From contig JAFVOQ010000069.1 of NCBI GenBank assembly GCA_017505785.1, forward strand, positions 1 to 55,937: DNA of 55,937 nt, written 5' to 3'. Source of the DNA: Clostridia bacterium. GTDB lineage: Bacteria; Bacillota; Clostridia; Oscillospirales; CAG-272. The notes under the pieces were generated by a model. It made no database searches. It was not told the DNA's origin and saw nothing but the letters and a program-made list of their open reading frames with translations. A program made the position numbers and the translations under genes. Of this stretch, positions 32,481 through 40,525 are shown one piece after another. The first letter of the stretch is position 1. Each line of letters starts with the position of its first letter.

Positions 32481-32554
32481 TGGAGCAGGCAACGGGAATC
32501 GAACCCGCATCTCCTGCTTGGGAAGCAGGGGTTTTACCACTAGACTATGCCTGC
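32481..32554 (-). tRNA. tRNA-Gly (anticodon CCC)
   Basis: 74 nt with encoded CCA. Acceptor GCAGGCA/TGCCTGC, discriminator T, T-arm GCGGGTTCGATTCCCG, anticodon stem CCTGC/GCAGG with loop TTCCCAA, hence anticodon CCC, which reads GGG. Its 3' flank is an inverted copy of its own end (see the repeats). A perfect promoter is upstream. Confidence 0.95.
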
Positions 32555-32564
32555 GGACTATCTT

Positions 32565-32593
32565 ATTATATATAAAATCTTGCCGCTTGTCAA
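32565..32593 (-). promoter_or_regulatory. Promoter of tRNA-Gly
   Basis: Minus strand TTGACA (32588-32593), 17-bp spacer, TATAAT (32565-32570), exact consensus, 11 bases before the tRNA 5' end. Confidence 0.85.
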
Positions 32594-32623
32594 GCAATCT
32601 TGTGAAATTCCTTACAAAAACTA

Positions 32624-32665
32624 TTCGACAAAGCCCCGTCGCTTTTGCAACGGGGCTTTGTCGAA
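32624..32665. terminator. Terminator of the GNAT-dinB-EamA operon
   Basis: 16-bp arms beginning TTCGACAAAGCCCCGT; read leftward it is followed by a T-rich run. It lies just after the EamA stop. Confidence 0.88.
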
Positions 32666-32668
32666 AGC

Positions 32669-33583
32669 TCATTCTGCCGTTTTGGCTTTTTTCAGCGTGT
32701 GCCACGGGATCTGCGACACGATGATAGCCGCAAAGATCAGCACCATGCCAAGCACCTCTTGGAAGGTGGGGTAAAGCTGGAGCGCGATCATGCTTGCGAT
32801 CACAGCGACCACCGATTCAAGGCTTAACACCAAGCTTGCCAGTGCCGCAGGCGTGCGCTGTTGCCCCACGATCTGCAGCGTATATGCCACCGCCGAGGAC
32901 AAAATACCTGCATACAGCACCGTCCACCAGCCCGTAAGGACTCCAGCCACGGTCGGCTCCTCAAGGATGACCGCAAAACCGGTGGAAACTACGCCAACCA
33001 CCAAAAACTGCATTGCCGAAAGGCGCACAGCATCCACCTTATCTCCGATCATATCCACCAGTATCATCTGACACGCAAACAGCACGGAGCAGATGATCAG
33101 CTGAATATCGCCCGTGGTGAGTGCCGAGCCGTTCATGCAAAGCAACCACAAGCCCCCGAGTGCCACCGCTACGCATCCGTAAATATGCGGTGCCGCACGC
33201 TTGCCGAGAAAAAGCCCGAAAAGCGGCACAAACACGATGTAAAGTGCGGTAATAAAGGCATCCTTGCCCGGTGAGCCTGCGTTGCCCGCAATACCAAGCT
33301 GCTGCAACGCCGAAGCGGCACACAAAAACAAGCCGCAAAACGCGCCACCAAGCAGGGTGCGCTTGTGCGTTCCCTTTTCCACGGGAACAAACGTGCCTCT
33401 TTTTTTATGGATGTGATCCTTTACGAGGAAAACCACAAGCAATGCCGCCGCCCCCACAAAGGAGCGCAATGCAAGAAAGGTAAACGCAGGAATGGTCTTC
33501 GCGGCGGTATCCTGCGCCACAAAGGTAGTGCCCCAAAAAAACGCCGCCAGCAAACAGCAAACAAGGCCGCCTGATTTTCGCAT
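32669..33583 (-). CDS. EamA/DMT-family transporter
   Basis: 304 aa from the ATG at 33583 (MRKSGGLVCC); a TTG at 33610 in frame is an alternative, and neither has a strong ribosome site. About ten TM helices in two EamA repeats: the first opens LAAFFWGTTFVAQ with FLALRSFVGA after it, the second ends EVLGMVLIFAAIIVSQ. The product is a probable metabolite exporter, substrate unknown. It is not closely similar to the other EamA gene in the window. Third gene after GNAT and dinB; the spacing to dinB is 66 bp. Confidence 0.86.
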   Translation of the reverse strand: MRKSGGLVCCLLAAFFWGTTFVAQDTAAKTIPAFTFLALRSFVGAAALLVVFLVKDHIHKKRGTFVPVEKGTHKRTLLGGAFCGLFLCAASALQQLGIAGNAGSPGKDAFITALYIVFVPLFGLFLGKRAAPHIYGCVAVALGGLWLLCMNGSALTTGDIQLIICSVLFACQMILVDMIGDKVDAVRLSAMQFLVVGVVSTGFAVILEEPTVAGVLTGWWTVLYAGILSSAVAYTLQIVGQQRTPAALASLVLSLESVVAVIASMIALQLYPTFQEVLGMVLIFAAIIVSQIPWHTLKKAKTAE

Positions 33584-33649
33584 CGGTATCAAATACTCAC
33601 TTTCTGTCAAACAATAATGCGTTTATTGTATCATAAACCGCAAGGCGTG

Positions 33650-34876
33650 TCAAGAATTCTTCTCCCCTTCGTCATCGGGCGTGCTGTCGGGCTGCCGATA
33701 GTACCCAAGGCGAATACTCGACCTGCCAAATCTTTGCCGAATGGCATGAAGCGTATCCTCAACGCCCTCCCTTTTATCCTCAGCCTCACTTGCCGCAAAC
33801 ATATCCAGCTGCTCCTCGGTTTGGGTGGGGCCTACGAGCCCTGCCGCGGTTACGGTCAGCGCGCGTATCATATTGCCGTAGCCATTTGCTTCCTTGATCA
33901 GCTGCATGGCGTTTTCCACAAGATCGCGCTGCAGCCACGTGGCGCGCCGCAGCGTCTTTTGCCGCTGAACGGTGCGAAAATCGGGGCTTTTTACCTGCAC
34001 CTGCACCACGGTGCATTTGCAATTCTCCTCGCGAAGCCGCGCCGCTACCGCATCGCAAAGCGCAACAGTGCCGGCTCGAATCTCTGCCTCTCCCACGATA
34101 TTGCGGCGAAAGGTCATACCGTGCCCGATCGATTTCGGACGCTTACGTGCATAATAGGAATTTACGGGCTCGTGATCGTTGCCGTTCGCATAACGCCAAA
34201 GCATATCCCCTGCCTCACCAAGCAGCCCCGTCAGCCTTACGGGGTCGGCGGCGGCAAGATCGCCTATGGTAAGCACACCGAGCGCACGAAGCTGCTCTCC
34301 CGTGCGCCGCCCGACGTAAAGCATATCGGATACGGGCAGAGGATACACGATCTGTTTGAAGTTTTCTCTGTCGATCACGGTGGTGGCATCGGGCTTTTTG
34401 TAGTCACTGCCAAGCTTTGCAAACACGCGGCAAAAGCTCACGCCCACCGAGATCGTAATACCGATCTCGCTCCTTACCCGTGCGCGGATCACATCGGCAA
34501 GCTCACGGGGAGAAAAGGGAAACAGGTGCATACTGCCCGTCACGTCAAGAAAGGACTCGTCGATGCCAAAGGGATCGACAAGATCGGTATAATCAAGATA
34601 GATCGCATTGACGCGGCGCGATATCTCATGATATTTCTCGTGATGCGGCGCAACCAGCACGAGATCGGGGCATTTTTTCTTTGCCTGCCAGATCGTTTCG
34701 GCGGTTTTCACACCGTATCCCTTGGCAATTTCATTTTTGGCAAGAATGATGCCGTGGCGGCTTTCGGGATCCCCCGCAACCGCCATGGGCACGTGCGCCA
34801 GGTCGGGACGGGAAAGCATTTCAACCGATGCAAAAAAGCCGTTGCAATCGCAATGCAAGATAATACGATCTGCCAT
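33650..34876 (-). CDS. dinB: Y-family DNA polymerase IV
   Basis: 408 aa translesion polymerase, low fidelity, no proofreading. The N-terminal metal motif is LHCDCNGFFASVE; the second is DPFGIDESFLDVT with catalytic Asp/Glu; ISVGVSFCRVFAKLGSDYKKP is the palm/finger block. The C-terminal little-finger domain is present, and after it the tail EEQLDMF, with QLDMF resembling a beta-clamp binding motif. GGAGG precedes the ATG. It lies between a GNAT and a transporter gene. No LexA-type box was recognised upstream. Confidence 0.94.
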   Translation of the reverse strand: MADRIILHCDCNGFFASVEMLSRPDLAHVPMAVAGDPESRHGIILAKNEIAKGYGVKTAETIWQAKKKCPDLVLVAPHHEKYHEISRRVNAIYLDYTDLVDPFGIDESFLDVTGSMHLFPFSPRELADVIRARVRSEIGITISVGVSFCRVFAKLGSDYKKPDATTVIDRENFKQIVYPLPVSDMLYVGRRTGEQLRALGVLTIGDLAAADPVRLTGLLGEAGDMLWRYANGNDHEPVNSYYARKRPKSIGHGMTFRRNIVGEAEIRAGTVALCDAVAARLREENCKCTVVQVQVKSPDFRTVQRQKTLRRATWLQRDLVENAMQLIKEANGYGNMIRALTVTAAGLVGPTQTEEQLDMFAASEAEDKREGVEDTLHAIRQRFGRSSIRLGYYRQPDSTPDDEGEKNS

Positions 34877-34908
34877 TCCTGTCCCTCCTTTACATACTAT
34901 GATATCAT

Positions 34909-35643
34909 TTAATCAAGTGCGATCGAAAACGCAAGCTCGCGCGGCACGCCAATTCCTACGCCAAAGGGCGCGCCGCCCTTATCGGGCGTGCGCAGCTTGT
35001 ATTGCGCGGCACCGAGAAACGCCGCCGCACGGGGTGCAAATTCGCGCTTACCAAGCCACTCCTTAAACCAAACAAGATCCCCACGTCGCTCGTAAAACGC
35101 GACAAATTCGTTTTCAAGCGCAACTGCACCGCCAAGCGAAAAGCCGAGCGAAAGAAACGCAAGCGTCGGCTCAGCATATGGCTCAGATAAAAACGCGGTA
35201 CGTGCGCGGAGATATTCCTCTACGGATAAATGGCGAAATGCCGTCACATCGCCGGGTGTGGCTGTCCCCACCTCGGTGAGCATCGGGGACATGGGAGAAA
35301 ATCCCGCCCTTTGATAAAAGGAAAAGAGCCCTTCACTTGAGGGGCGCAAAAACACGGGGTAGCCCTCTGCTGCCACCTCTCCGAGCAGCTGCTTTGCAAG
35401 CCCCCTCCCCTGATAGGCAGGATCTGTCGCCACGGCGTAAAGATATCGCGCCTCCAAGCATCCACCTGCTGTTTTGATAGGATACGGGATCGAAAACAGC
35501 ATAGAAAGCGGTTTTTCCCCCTCGCGGATCACGCGCAGATATTGGGGCATCACATGGCGAAATAAGGCATCATCCCACGCCTTGGGCGAGCCGGGGAACG
35601 CACTCTCATAAAGCGCGCGACAAGCCATATACAAATTTTTCAT
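34909..35643 (-). CDS. GNAT-family N-acetyltransferase
   Basis: 244 aa. The acetyl-CoA motif is YAVATDPAYQGRGLAKQLL (about 68-86, Q/RxxGxG/A pattern), then GYPVFLRPSSEGLFSFYQRAGF. The C-terminal 90 residues extend beyond the minimal GNAT fold. The acceptor is unknown. A promoter of form TTGACG-17-TATACT lies at 35661-35689, so this starts the GNAT-dinB-EamA unit. GAGGTGAGAG precedes the ATG. Confidence 0.87.
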   Translation of the reverse strand: MKNLYMACRALYESAFPGSPKAWDDALFRHVMPQYLRVIREGEKPLSMLFSIPYPIKTAGGCLEARYLYAVATDPAYQGRGLAKQLLGEVAAEGYPVFLRPSSEGLFSFYQRAGFSPMSPMLTEVGTATPGDVTAFRHLSVEEYLRARTAFLSEPYAEPTLAFLSLGFSLGGAVALENEFVAFYERRGDLVWFKEWLGKREFAPRAAAFLGAAQYKLRTPDKGGAPFGVGIGVPRELAFSIALD

Positions 35644-35660
35644 GCTCTCACCTCTTTTAT

Positions 35661-35689
35661 AGTATAGACCATTTTCCTTGTGCCGTCAA
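35661..35689 (-). promoter_or_regulatory. Promoter of the GNAT-dinB operon
   Basis: Minus strand TTGACG (35684-35689), 17-bp spacer, TATACT (35661-35666). Confidence 0.72.
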
Positions 35690-35703
35690 GGTAGCACAAA
35701 AAG

Positions 35704-35756
35704 AAAAGCCGCACCCACGCACAGCTCTAAAAAATGCTGTACCGTGTGCGGCTTTT
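35704..35756 (-). terminator. Terminator of the Mbeg1-like gene
   Basis: AAAAGCCGCAC / GTGCGGCTTTT outer arms; the leftward strand continues TTCTTTTTG. Confidence 0.8.
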
Positions 35757-35762
35757 GGCGAC

Positions 35763-36884
35763 TTATGACGTTTTTTCGCCCCTTGGCAGTGCCAGCCTTT
35801 CCTTTTCCTTTTGCGCGCGCTGCCCCACACCCAGCACGGCAATCGTTTCGGTGAGCAGGGTGCGAACCTCGTCAGGCAGATCGGCATATGCACCGATGAT
35901 ATTACGCAGGCTCTGCCGCTTGCCGCCGATGAGCCCCGACAGGGTATCCTGTTCAGATGCCTCCAAAATGCTAAAGAGTGCCTCACAAAATCGCCGACGG
36001 CGCTCGGGACTGGTCACGCTGACAAAGTGATCCACCACAGCCTCGGTCCTTTTGCCAAACGCGGTGCGCTCCTCGGTATATACAAAGTCGCACCCCTGTA
36101 CCTCCCAGGAATACCCGTCGTGCTGCAAAAGCCCCTTATTGCTGCTTTTTACGATCTTATAGTTGGTATCGTGCTCCAGCAGCACCGCCACGATCGAGGA
36201 CTGTGGCAAATAGGTATAAATGCGATCGCGCAGCTCCATGTACGCCATACCCGTGATCGTGCTGTCGCAAAAGCCGGGGCCGTCGTTATTGTAAACGGCA
36301 CGAACGCGGTAACGCACATGCTCGCCCGCGTTTACCGCGGAAAACATGGCAAGGTTGCCGCCCTTGGAATGGCCGCCCACAAAGATGCGGCGCAAGGGGT
36401 GTGCTGCCGCGACCTCGCGCAGATACTCTGCCGCCATGAGCTGAGCCGGCACGGGACACTCGTAGCTCATGCGAAAATCCTCCTTCCAGCCAACGAGCGT
36501 ATCGTCTGTGCCCTCAAAGGCAACAAACACGTTTTGCCCCGGCAACAAAAAGGAAATTGCCCCGAACTGTATGCCGTCGGCACGGTCAAGCACCTTTCTT
36601 GCGCCAAGCATACGCAGGGAGCCAAAGCGCCCTGATTCTGCCAGCATACGCAGCAGCTTTTCATGATTGGCATCGACCCTTTTCCCCGCCACCCCGGGAC
36701 GTGCAAAATATGCCTTTGCCGCCTCGGAAAGTCGCACGGGCTGAGCACCCGCCTCGCGCGGTACGATCCCCTCAAAATCCATATAAGCAAGCATGGAAAA
36801 GATCAGCGCATCCACGGGGCAAAGCGAGGCGTTGCCAAAGGACAGATCGCCACGCCAGGTAAGATAATCAAACAAATTACTCAT
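35763..36884 (-). CDS. Mbeg1-like (DUF2974) alpha/beta hydrolase
   Basis: 373 aa. Central lipase-like fold: FEGTDDTLVGWKEDF, nucleophile Ser in GGHSKGGNLA (about 185-195), YNNDGPGF after it. The DUF2974/Mbeg1-like family is widespread in Clostridia, assigned as putative lipases without known substrate. The start at 36884 (MSNLFDYL) follows GGAGGGCATTT. A promoter is at 36942-36971. No signal peptide, so it is cytosolic. It stands alone between two terminators. Confidence 0.86.
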   Translation of the reverse strand: MSNLFDYLTWRGDLSFGNASLCPVDALIFSMLAYMDFEGIVPREAGAQPVRLSEAAKAYFARPGVAGKRVDANHEKLLRMLAESGRFGSLRMLGARKVLDRADGIQFGAISFLLPGQNVFVAFEGTDDTLVGWKEDFRMSYECPVPAQLMAAEYLREVAAAHPLRRIFVGGHSKGGNLAMFSAVNAGEHVRYRVRAVYNNDGPGFCDSTITGMAYMELRDRIYTYLPQSSIVAVLLEHDTNYKIVKSSNKGLLQHDGYSWEVQGCDFVYTEERTAFGKRTEAVVDHFVSVTSPERRRRFCEALFSILEASEQDTLSGLIGGKRQSLRNIIGAYADLPDEVRTLLTETIAVLGVGQRAQKEKERLALPRGEKTS

Positions 36885-36941
36885 AAATGCCCTCCTTTTC
36901 CGAGTATATGTGACAAAATGTGCCCTTGCCTTAACAGTAGT

Positions 36942-36971
36942 ATGATAACACAAAAGGCAGGGAGCTGTCAA
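36942..36971 (-). promoter_or_regulatory. Promoter of the Mbeg1-like gene, inside a terminator loop
   Basis: Minus strand TTGACA (36966-36971), 18-bp spacer, TATCAT (36942-36947). The -35 box lies in the loop of the upstream terminator (36956-36985). Confidence 0.7.
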
Positions 36972-36985
36972 GCAAGCTCCCCGCC
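36956..36985 (-). terminator. Terminator of the YgiQ operon overlapping the next promoter
   Basis: Minus strand GGCGGGGAGCT and AGCTCCCTGCC arms around an eight-base loop that holds most of the -35 box, then TTTTGTGTT. Confidence 0.75.
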
Positions 36986-37027
36986 CCCGTTGATGGAAAT
37001 ATCTGTCACGCCGTACCAAATTTCCTC

Positions 37028-39025
37028 TTAGCGGCTACTTTTACGCTTTGCAGATGCTTTCCCTCGCACAGCATCACCTTTTCTCGCCTGTGCCTTCCCC
37101 TGCTTGGGGCTTTCGGGGCGCGCCTGTCGGGTGGGCATTTTTCTTCCCTTTCCCAAGGCATTGCTTGGTTTCTCGCCCCGTTTGCCCTCTTTTCGGGTTT
37201 GGGACATCTGCCCTTGCGCGCCACCTGCGGCAGGGCGCACCAAAGAGTGCGGCGCTGTGCCGATGAGATCCTCGCGATGCGCCTTTCGCAGTGCCTCGCG
37301 CACGGCGGCGGCATTTTGCGGGCGATTGAATTGCAGGAGCGCGCGTTGCAGCTGCTTTTCGTGATAGTCACGCGGCACAAAAACGGGCTTCATGGTAAGA
37401 GGATCAATGCCCGTATAAAACATCACAGTAGAGGCGGTGCCCGGCGTGGGATAATAATCCTGCACCTGCTCGGGCGCGTACCGATCGCGCTTCAGGCACT
37501 CGGCAAGTGCAACCGCATCCCCAAGCGTGCTGCCCGGGTGACTTGACATGAGATACGGCACCAAATACTGCTCCTTGCCCATGGATTTTGTCAGCTCAAA
37601 AAAGCGGCGGCGAAACTTCTCGTACACCGCAAAATGCGGCTTACCCATGGCATCCAGCACGCCGTCGGCACAATGCTCGGGGGCGACCTTCAGCTGACCG
37701 CTGACATGATCGCGGACCAGCTTCTTAAAAAAGCTCTCGTCGGGGTCGGCGAGCAGATAATCAAAGCGGATACCCGATCGAATAAACACCTTTTTTACCC
37801 TTGGCAATGCTTCAATCGCCTCAAGAAGCTTGATATATTCACTGTGATCGACCTTCAGATTTTTACAGGGCGTTGGCGCAAGGCACTTTCTGTTTGTGCA
37901 CACGCCTGCCTTTAGCTGTTTATCGCACGCGGGTGCGCGGAAATTGGCAGTAGGGCCTCCCACATCGTGAATATAGCCCTTGAAATCGGGCATTTCGGTG
38001 ATTTTTTTACATTCCTCGACCACACTCTCAATGCTGCGCGAGCGCACGGTGCGCCCCTGGTGAAAGGCAAGCGCGCAGAAATTGCACGCGCCAAAGCAGC
38101 CGCGGTTGTGGGTGACCGAAAAGCGCACCTCCTCTATGGCGGGCACGCCGCCCTCCTTTTCATACATGGGGTGATAGGTGCGCGCAAAGGGCAAGGCATA
38201 CACGCGGTCAAGCTCCTCGCGCTCAAGCGGCGGCATGGGCGGATTTTGCACCAGCATTTTGCTGTCGTAATACTCCACGATCGCCTTGCCGCTGATGCTA
38301 TCCTGGTTACGGTACTGTACGCCAAACGCTTCGGCATAGCGGCGCTTGTCCACCTTCAGCTCGTTATAATCAAACGCAGCCGCCACGGGATAGTGTACGC
38401 TATCCTCTCTTTGGCAAAGATAGACCGTGCCGCGCACGTCGCGGATCTTTTTTACGGGCACGCCGCGATCCAGCAGGGCGGCAATACGCAAAAGGATATT
38501 CTCGCCCATGCCGTAGGTCAAAATATCGGCACGTGCATCTACCAGCACCGATCTGCGCACCTTGTCATCCCAATAATCATAGTGCGCGAAGCGACGGAGC
38601 GACGCCTCAAGCCCGCCAAGAATGATCGGCACATCGCCATACGCCTCACGGATGCGGTTGCAATAAACAATCACCGCGCGATCGGGACGGTTGCCCATTT
38701 TGCCTCCGGGTGAGTAATAGTCGTAGGAGCGACGCTTTTTGGCGGCGGTATAATGCGCCACCATGCTATCGATATTGCCCGCCGTAACGAGAAAGCCAAG
38801 ACGGGGTCTGCCAAATTCGCGAAACGCCTCGGCACTTTTGTAATCGGGCTGTGCAAGAATTGCCACGCGATAGCCCGCCGCCTCCAGCACGCGCGAAATA
38901 ATGGCAACGCCAAAGGAGGGGTGATCGACATAGGCATCACCCGTTACGTATACAAAATCCGGCACATCCCAGCCGCGCGCCGTCATATCCGCCCGACAAA
39001 CGGGCAAAAACTCGGTGCTTTGCAT
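37028..39025 (-). CDS. YgiQ-family radical SAM protein
   Basis: 665 aa, normal for the UPF0313/YgiQ family. The N-terminal part (VTGDAYVDHPSFGVAIISRVLEAAGYRVA, written here as two overlapping halves of the family block) resembles a B12-binding-like fold. The cluster motif is CFGACNFC in HNRGCFGACNFCALAFHQG (about 305-323), followed by a typical FTPTPxTxST-like block YYPTPGTASTVMFYTG. The last 60 residues are a basic, disordered tail ending AKRKSSR. The reaction is unknown. The start at 39025 (MQSTEF) follows AAAGGAGGGG. Third gene of a leftward operon. Confidence 0.9.
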   Translation of the reverse strand: MQSTEFLPVCRADMTARGWDVPDFVYVTGDAYVDHPSFGVAIISRVLEAAGYRVAILAQPDYKSAEAFREFGRPRLGFLVTAGNIDSMVAHYTAAKKRRSYDYYSPGGKMGNRPDRAVIVYCNRIREAYGDVPIILGGLEASLRRFAHYDYWDDKVRRSVLVDARADILTYGMGENILLRIAALLDRGVPVKKIRDVRGTVYLCQREDSVHYPVAAAFDYNELKVDKRRYAEAFGVQYRNQDSISGKAIVEYYDSKMLVQNPPMPPLEREELDRVYALPFARTYHPMYEKEGGVPAIEEVRFSVTHNRGCFGACNFCALAFHQGRTVRSRSIESVVEECKKITEMPDFKGYIHDVGGPTANFRAPACDKQLKAGVCTNRKCLAPTPCKNLKVDHSEYIKLLEAIEALPRVKKVFIRSGIRFDYLLADPDESFFKKLVRDHVSGQLKVAPEHCADGVLDAMGKPHFAVYEKFRRRFFELTKSMGKEQYLVPYLMSSHPGSTLGDAVALAECLKRDRYAPEQVQDYYPTPGTASTVMFYTGIDPLTMKPVFVPRDYHEKQLQRALLQFNRPQNAAAVREALRKAHREDLIGTAPHSLVRPAAGGAQGQMSQTRKEGKRGEKPSNALGKGRKMPTRQARPESPKQGKAQARKGDAVRGKASAKRKSSR

Positions 39026-39044
39026 CAAAGCCCCTCCTTTCGTG

Positions 39045-39548
39045 TTACTGCCCCGCGGCTCTGCTTGCCGCCGCCTGTAGCACCTCGCGCAAATAGGCAT
39101 CGGGTGCTAAGAGCAGCTCGCAATCCCCGTCGCCGTTGGTAATAGAGAGAACAAGCCCTTCGCCCGGCTTTATATCCGGATGATAGTTATAACGCCGCAA
39201 GCCCTTGGGTGGGCGGCGGTTTGCATCCGTCAGGGGTGCTGCCGCCGTGATCTCGGAAAGCCCCACGCGGCACACAAGCTGCATGCGCGAGCCGCCGCGA
39301 TAGGTATACACATCAAGATCCACACTGCCGTCATCCTGCGTTCTCAAGCGGTAAAGATACTGTAAGATCAGATACCGCGTGGTGATCTGTATCACGGGGA
39401 TCAGCAGGCAAAGACCGATGCATTGCAATATCGAAGGATATTTGGGCACCAATCCCGATCCCACAAAGGCGATCACAGCCGCCGCCAAAAGGATCGTCAC
39501 CGCAATTTTAGCATTGGCGTTGGTGCGCGTCGGTTTATAATCGTACAT
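39045..39548 (-). CDS. Membrane protein of unknown function, 167 aa
   Basis: Two hydrophobic segments (AKIAVTILLAAAVIAFVGSG, about 13-32, and ILQCIGLCLLIPVIQIT near 40-56) and then a soluble beta-rich domain from about residue 70 (DLDVYTYRGGSRMQLVCRVGL, ending in the helix AYLREVLQAAASR). It starts 2 bp after the stop of the preceding gene, so the two are coupled. Related proteins occur next to similar partners in Clostridia, as far as I recall, without function. Confidence 0.72.
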   Translation of the reverse strand: MYDYKPTRTNANAKIAVTILLAAAVIAFVGSGLVPKYPSILQCIGLCLLIPVIQITTRYLILQYLYRLRTQDDGSVDLDVYTYRGGSRMQLVCRVGLSEITAAAPLTDANRRPPKGLRRYNYHPDIKPGEGLVLSITNGDGDCELLLAPDAYLREVLQAAASRAAGQ

Positions 39549-39550
39549 GC

Positions 39551-40282
39551 TTATTCTCCTTGCTCCCTGTATTTTTCCAGTGCTTCTTTATCTTCCTTTT
39601 TCAGCTCTACGTCGATCCAATCCGACTCCTTGTGGTACAGGCGCAGCGTGCCGTAGGCGGTTGCTTCATAATCCACAGCCCCACCGTAATAAACGTCGAA
39701 ATAGATCACAAGCGTGTCGTCGGTCACGGTGACGTTATCAAAGGTATAAAGAATAAAGGTGTATAGCGCAGTGGTCCTCACCGTATGGGAGGTTGGCTTG
39801 ATGCGCTGCTCGTCAAGTGCTTCGCTACCGTCCTTGTTATCGGCGAGATCCTCGGGGGTGAGGTCCTTGATCTGCAGCAGCGAAACGTCATATACGATCT
39901 CGCCGCGCGGCGGCACCTCGGGGAGCCCGAAATCCTTTGCCGTTGCCTTTAGCGTGCTGTTGTTGTATCGGAACAGCACCTGCACCTGATCTGCCTCGGG
40001 AATAAACACGAACTGCGGCACGGCAAAATAGCCGTAATTGTGCTCACCTCTGGTGATGTTTTCCTGCTCCTGCGTTTGCAGACGCATCTCCTCTGCGCGC
40101 TCAGCATAGGTCTGCGCCAACACGGCGTTGGGAGATAACCCCTCAAGCTCCTTTGGAATATTATCGGAAAAATAGATGCGCCACAGCAAATACGCCACCA
40201 TAATAAAGATGCCAAGCCCAAGCAATCCGTAAAGCACCTTGCCGGCGATCCAAAAATAATAGCTTTTTCTCGGTTTAGACAT
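39551..40282 (-). CDS. Membrane-anchored protein of unknown function, 243 aa
   Basis: One N-terminal TM helix (IAGKVLYGLLGLGIFIMVAYLLW, written from about 14) follows a short basic tail. An extracytoplasmic part follows: a helical stretch (LAQTYAERAEEMRLQTQEQEN near 50-70), then a beta-rich domain with YGYFAVPQFVFIPEADQVQ and YTFDNVTVTDDTLVIYFDV. The acidic/basic end is EKYREQGE. The ATG at 40282 has GAAAGGAAATG upstream. First gene of the operon with the 167-aa protein and YgiQ; its 5' UTR is about 100 nt. Confidence 0.72.
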   Translation of the reverse strand: MSKPRKSYYFWIAGKVLYGLLGLGIFIMVAYLLWRIYFSDNIPKELEGLSPNAVLAQTYAERAEEMRLQTQEQENITRGEHNYGYFAVPQFVFIPEADQVQVLFRYNNSTLKATAKDFGLPEVPPRGEIVYDVSLLQIKDLTPEDLADNKDGSEALDEQRIKPTSHTVRTTALYTFILYTFDNVTVTDDTLVIYFDVYYGGAVDYEATAYGTLRLYHKESDWIDVELKKEDKEALEKYREQGE

Positions 40283-40388
40283 TTTACATTTCCTTTCTTG
40301 GCAATCGATATATTTCGATCGGTAAAAGTAATTTTTGCGCGGTGCCATATTTTTACAGCCGCGCTACAAAAAGCATAAAGATATAATT

Positions 40389-40417
40389 ATTGTATAACAA
40401 ATTTCAAAAAAAGTCAA
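40389..40417 (-). promoter_or_regulatory. Promoter of the 243-aa/167-aa/YgiQ operon
   Basis: Minus strand TTGACT (40412-40417), 17-bp spacer, TACAAT (40389-40394). The leader that follows contains a GCGCGG/CCGCGC hairpin (about 40338-40367). Confidence 0.7.
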
Positions 40418-40525
40418 ATGATTTCTGTGTGAACACCGTCTTTTTACGGCATGGAAAATTTTACATCCCCCAAACGCACCCTATCTATGCTAAAATAAAG
40501 AAAAAATACCAAGGAGGACAACCCC

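Noticed and set aside
33617..34912. 431-codon open frame opposite dinB
   Set aside because: Antisense to clear DinB motifs; basic, His-rich composition typical of a shadow frame.
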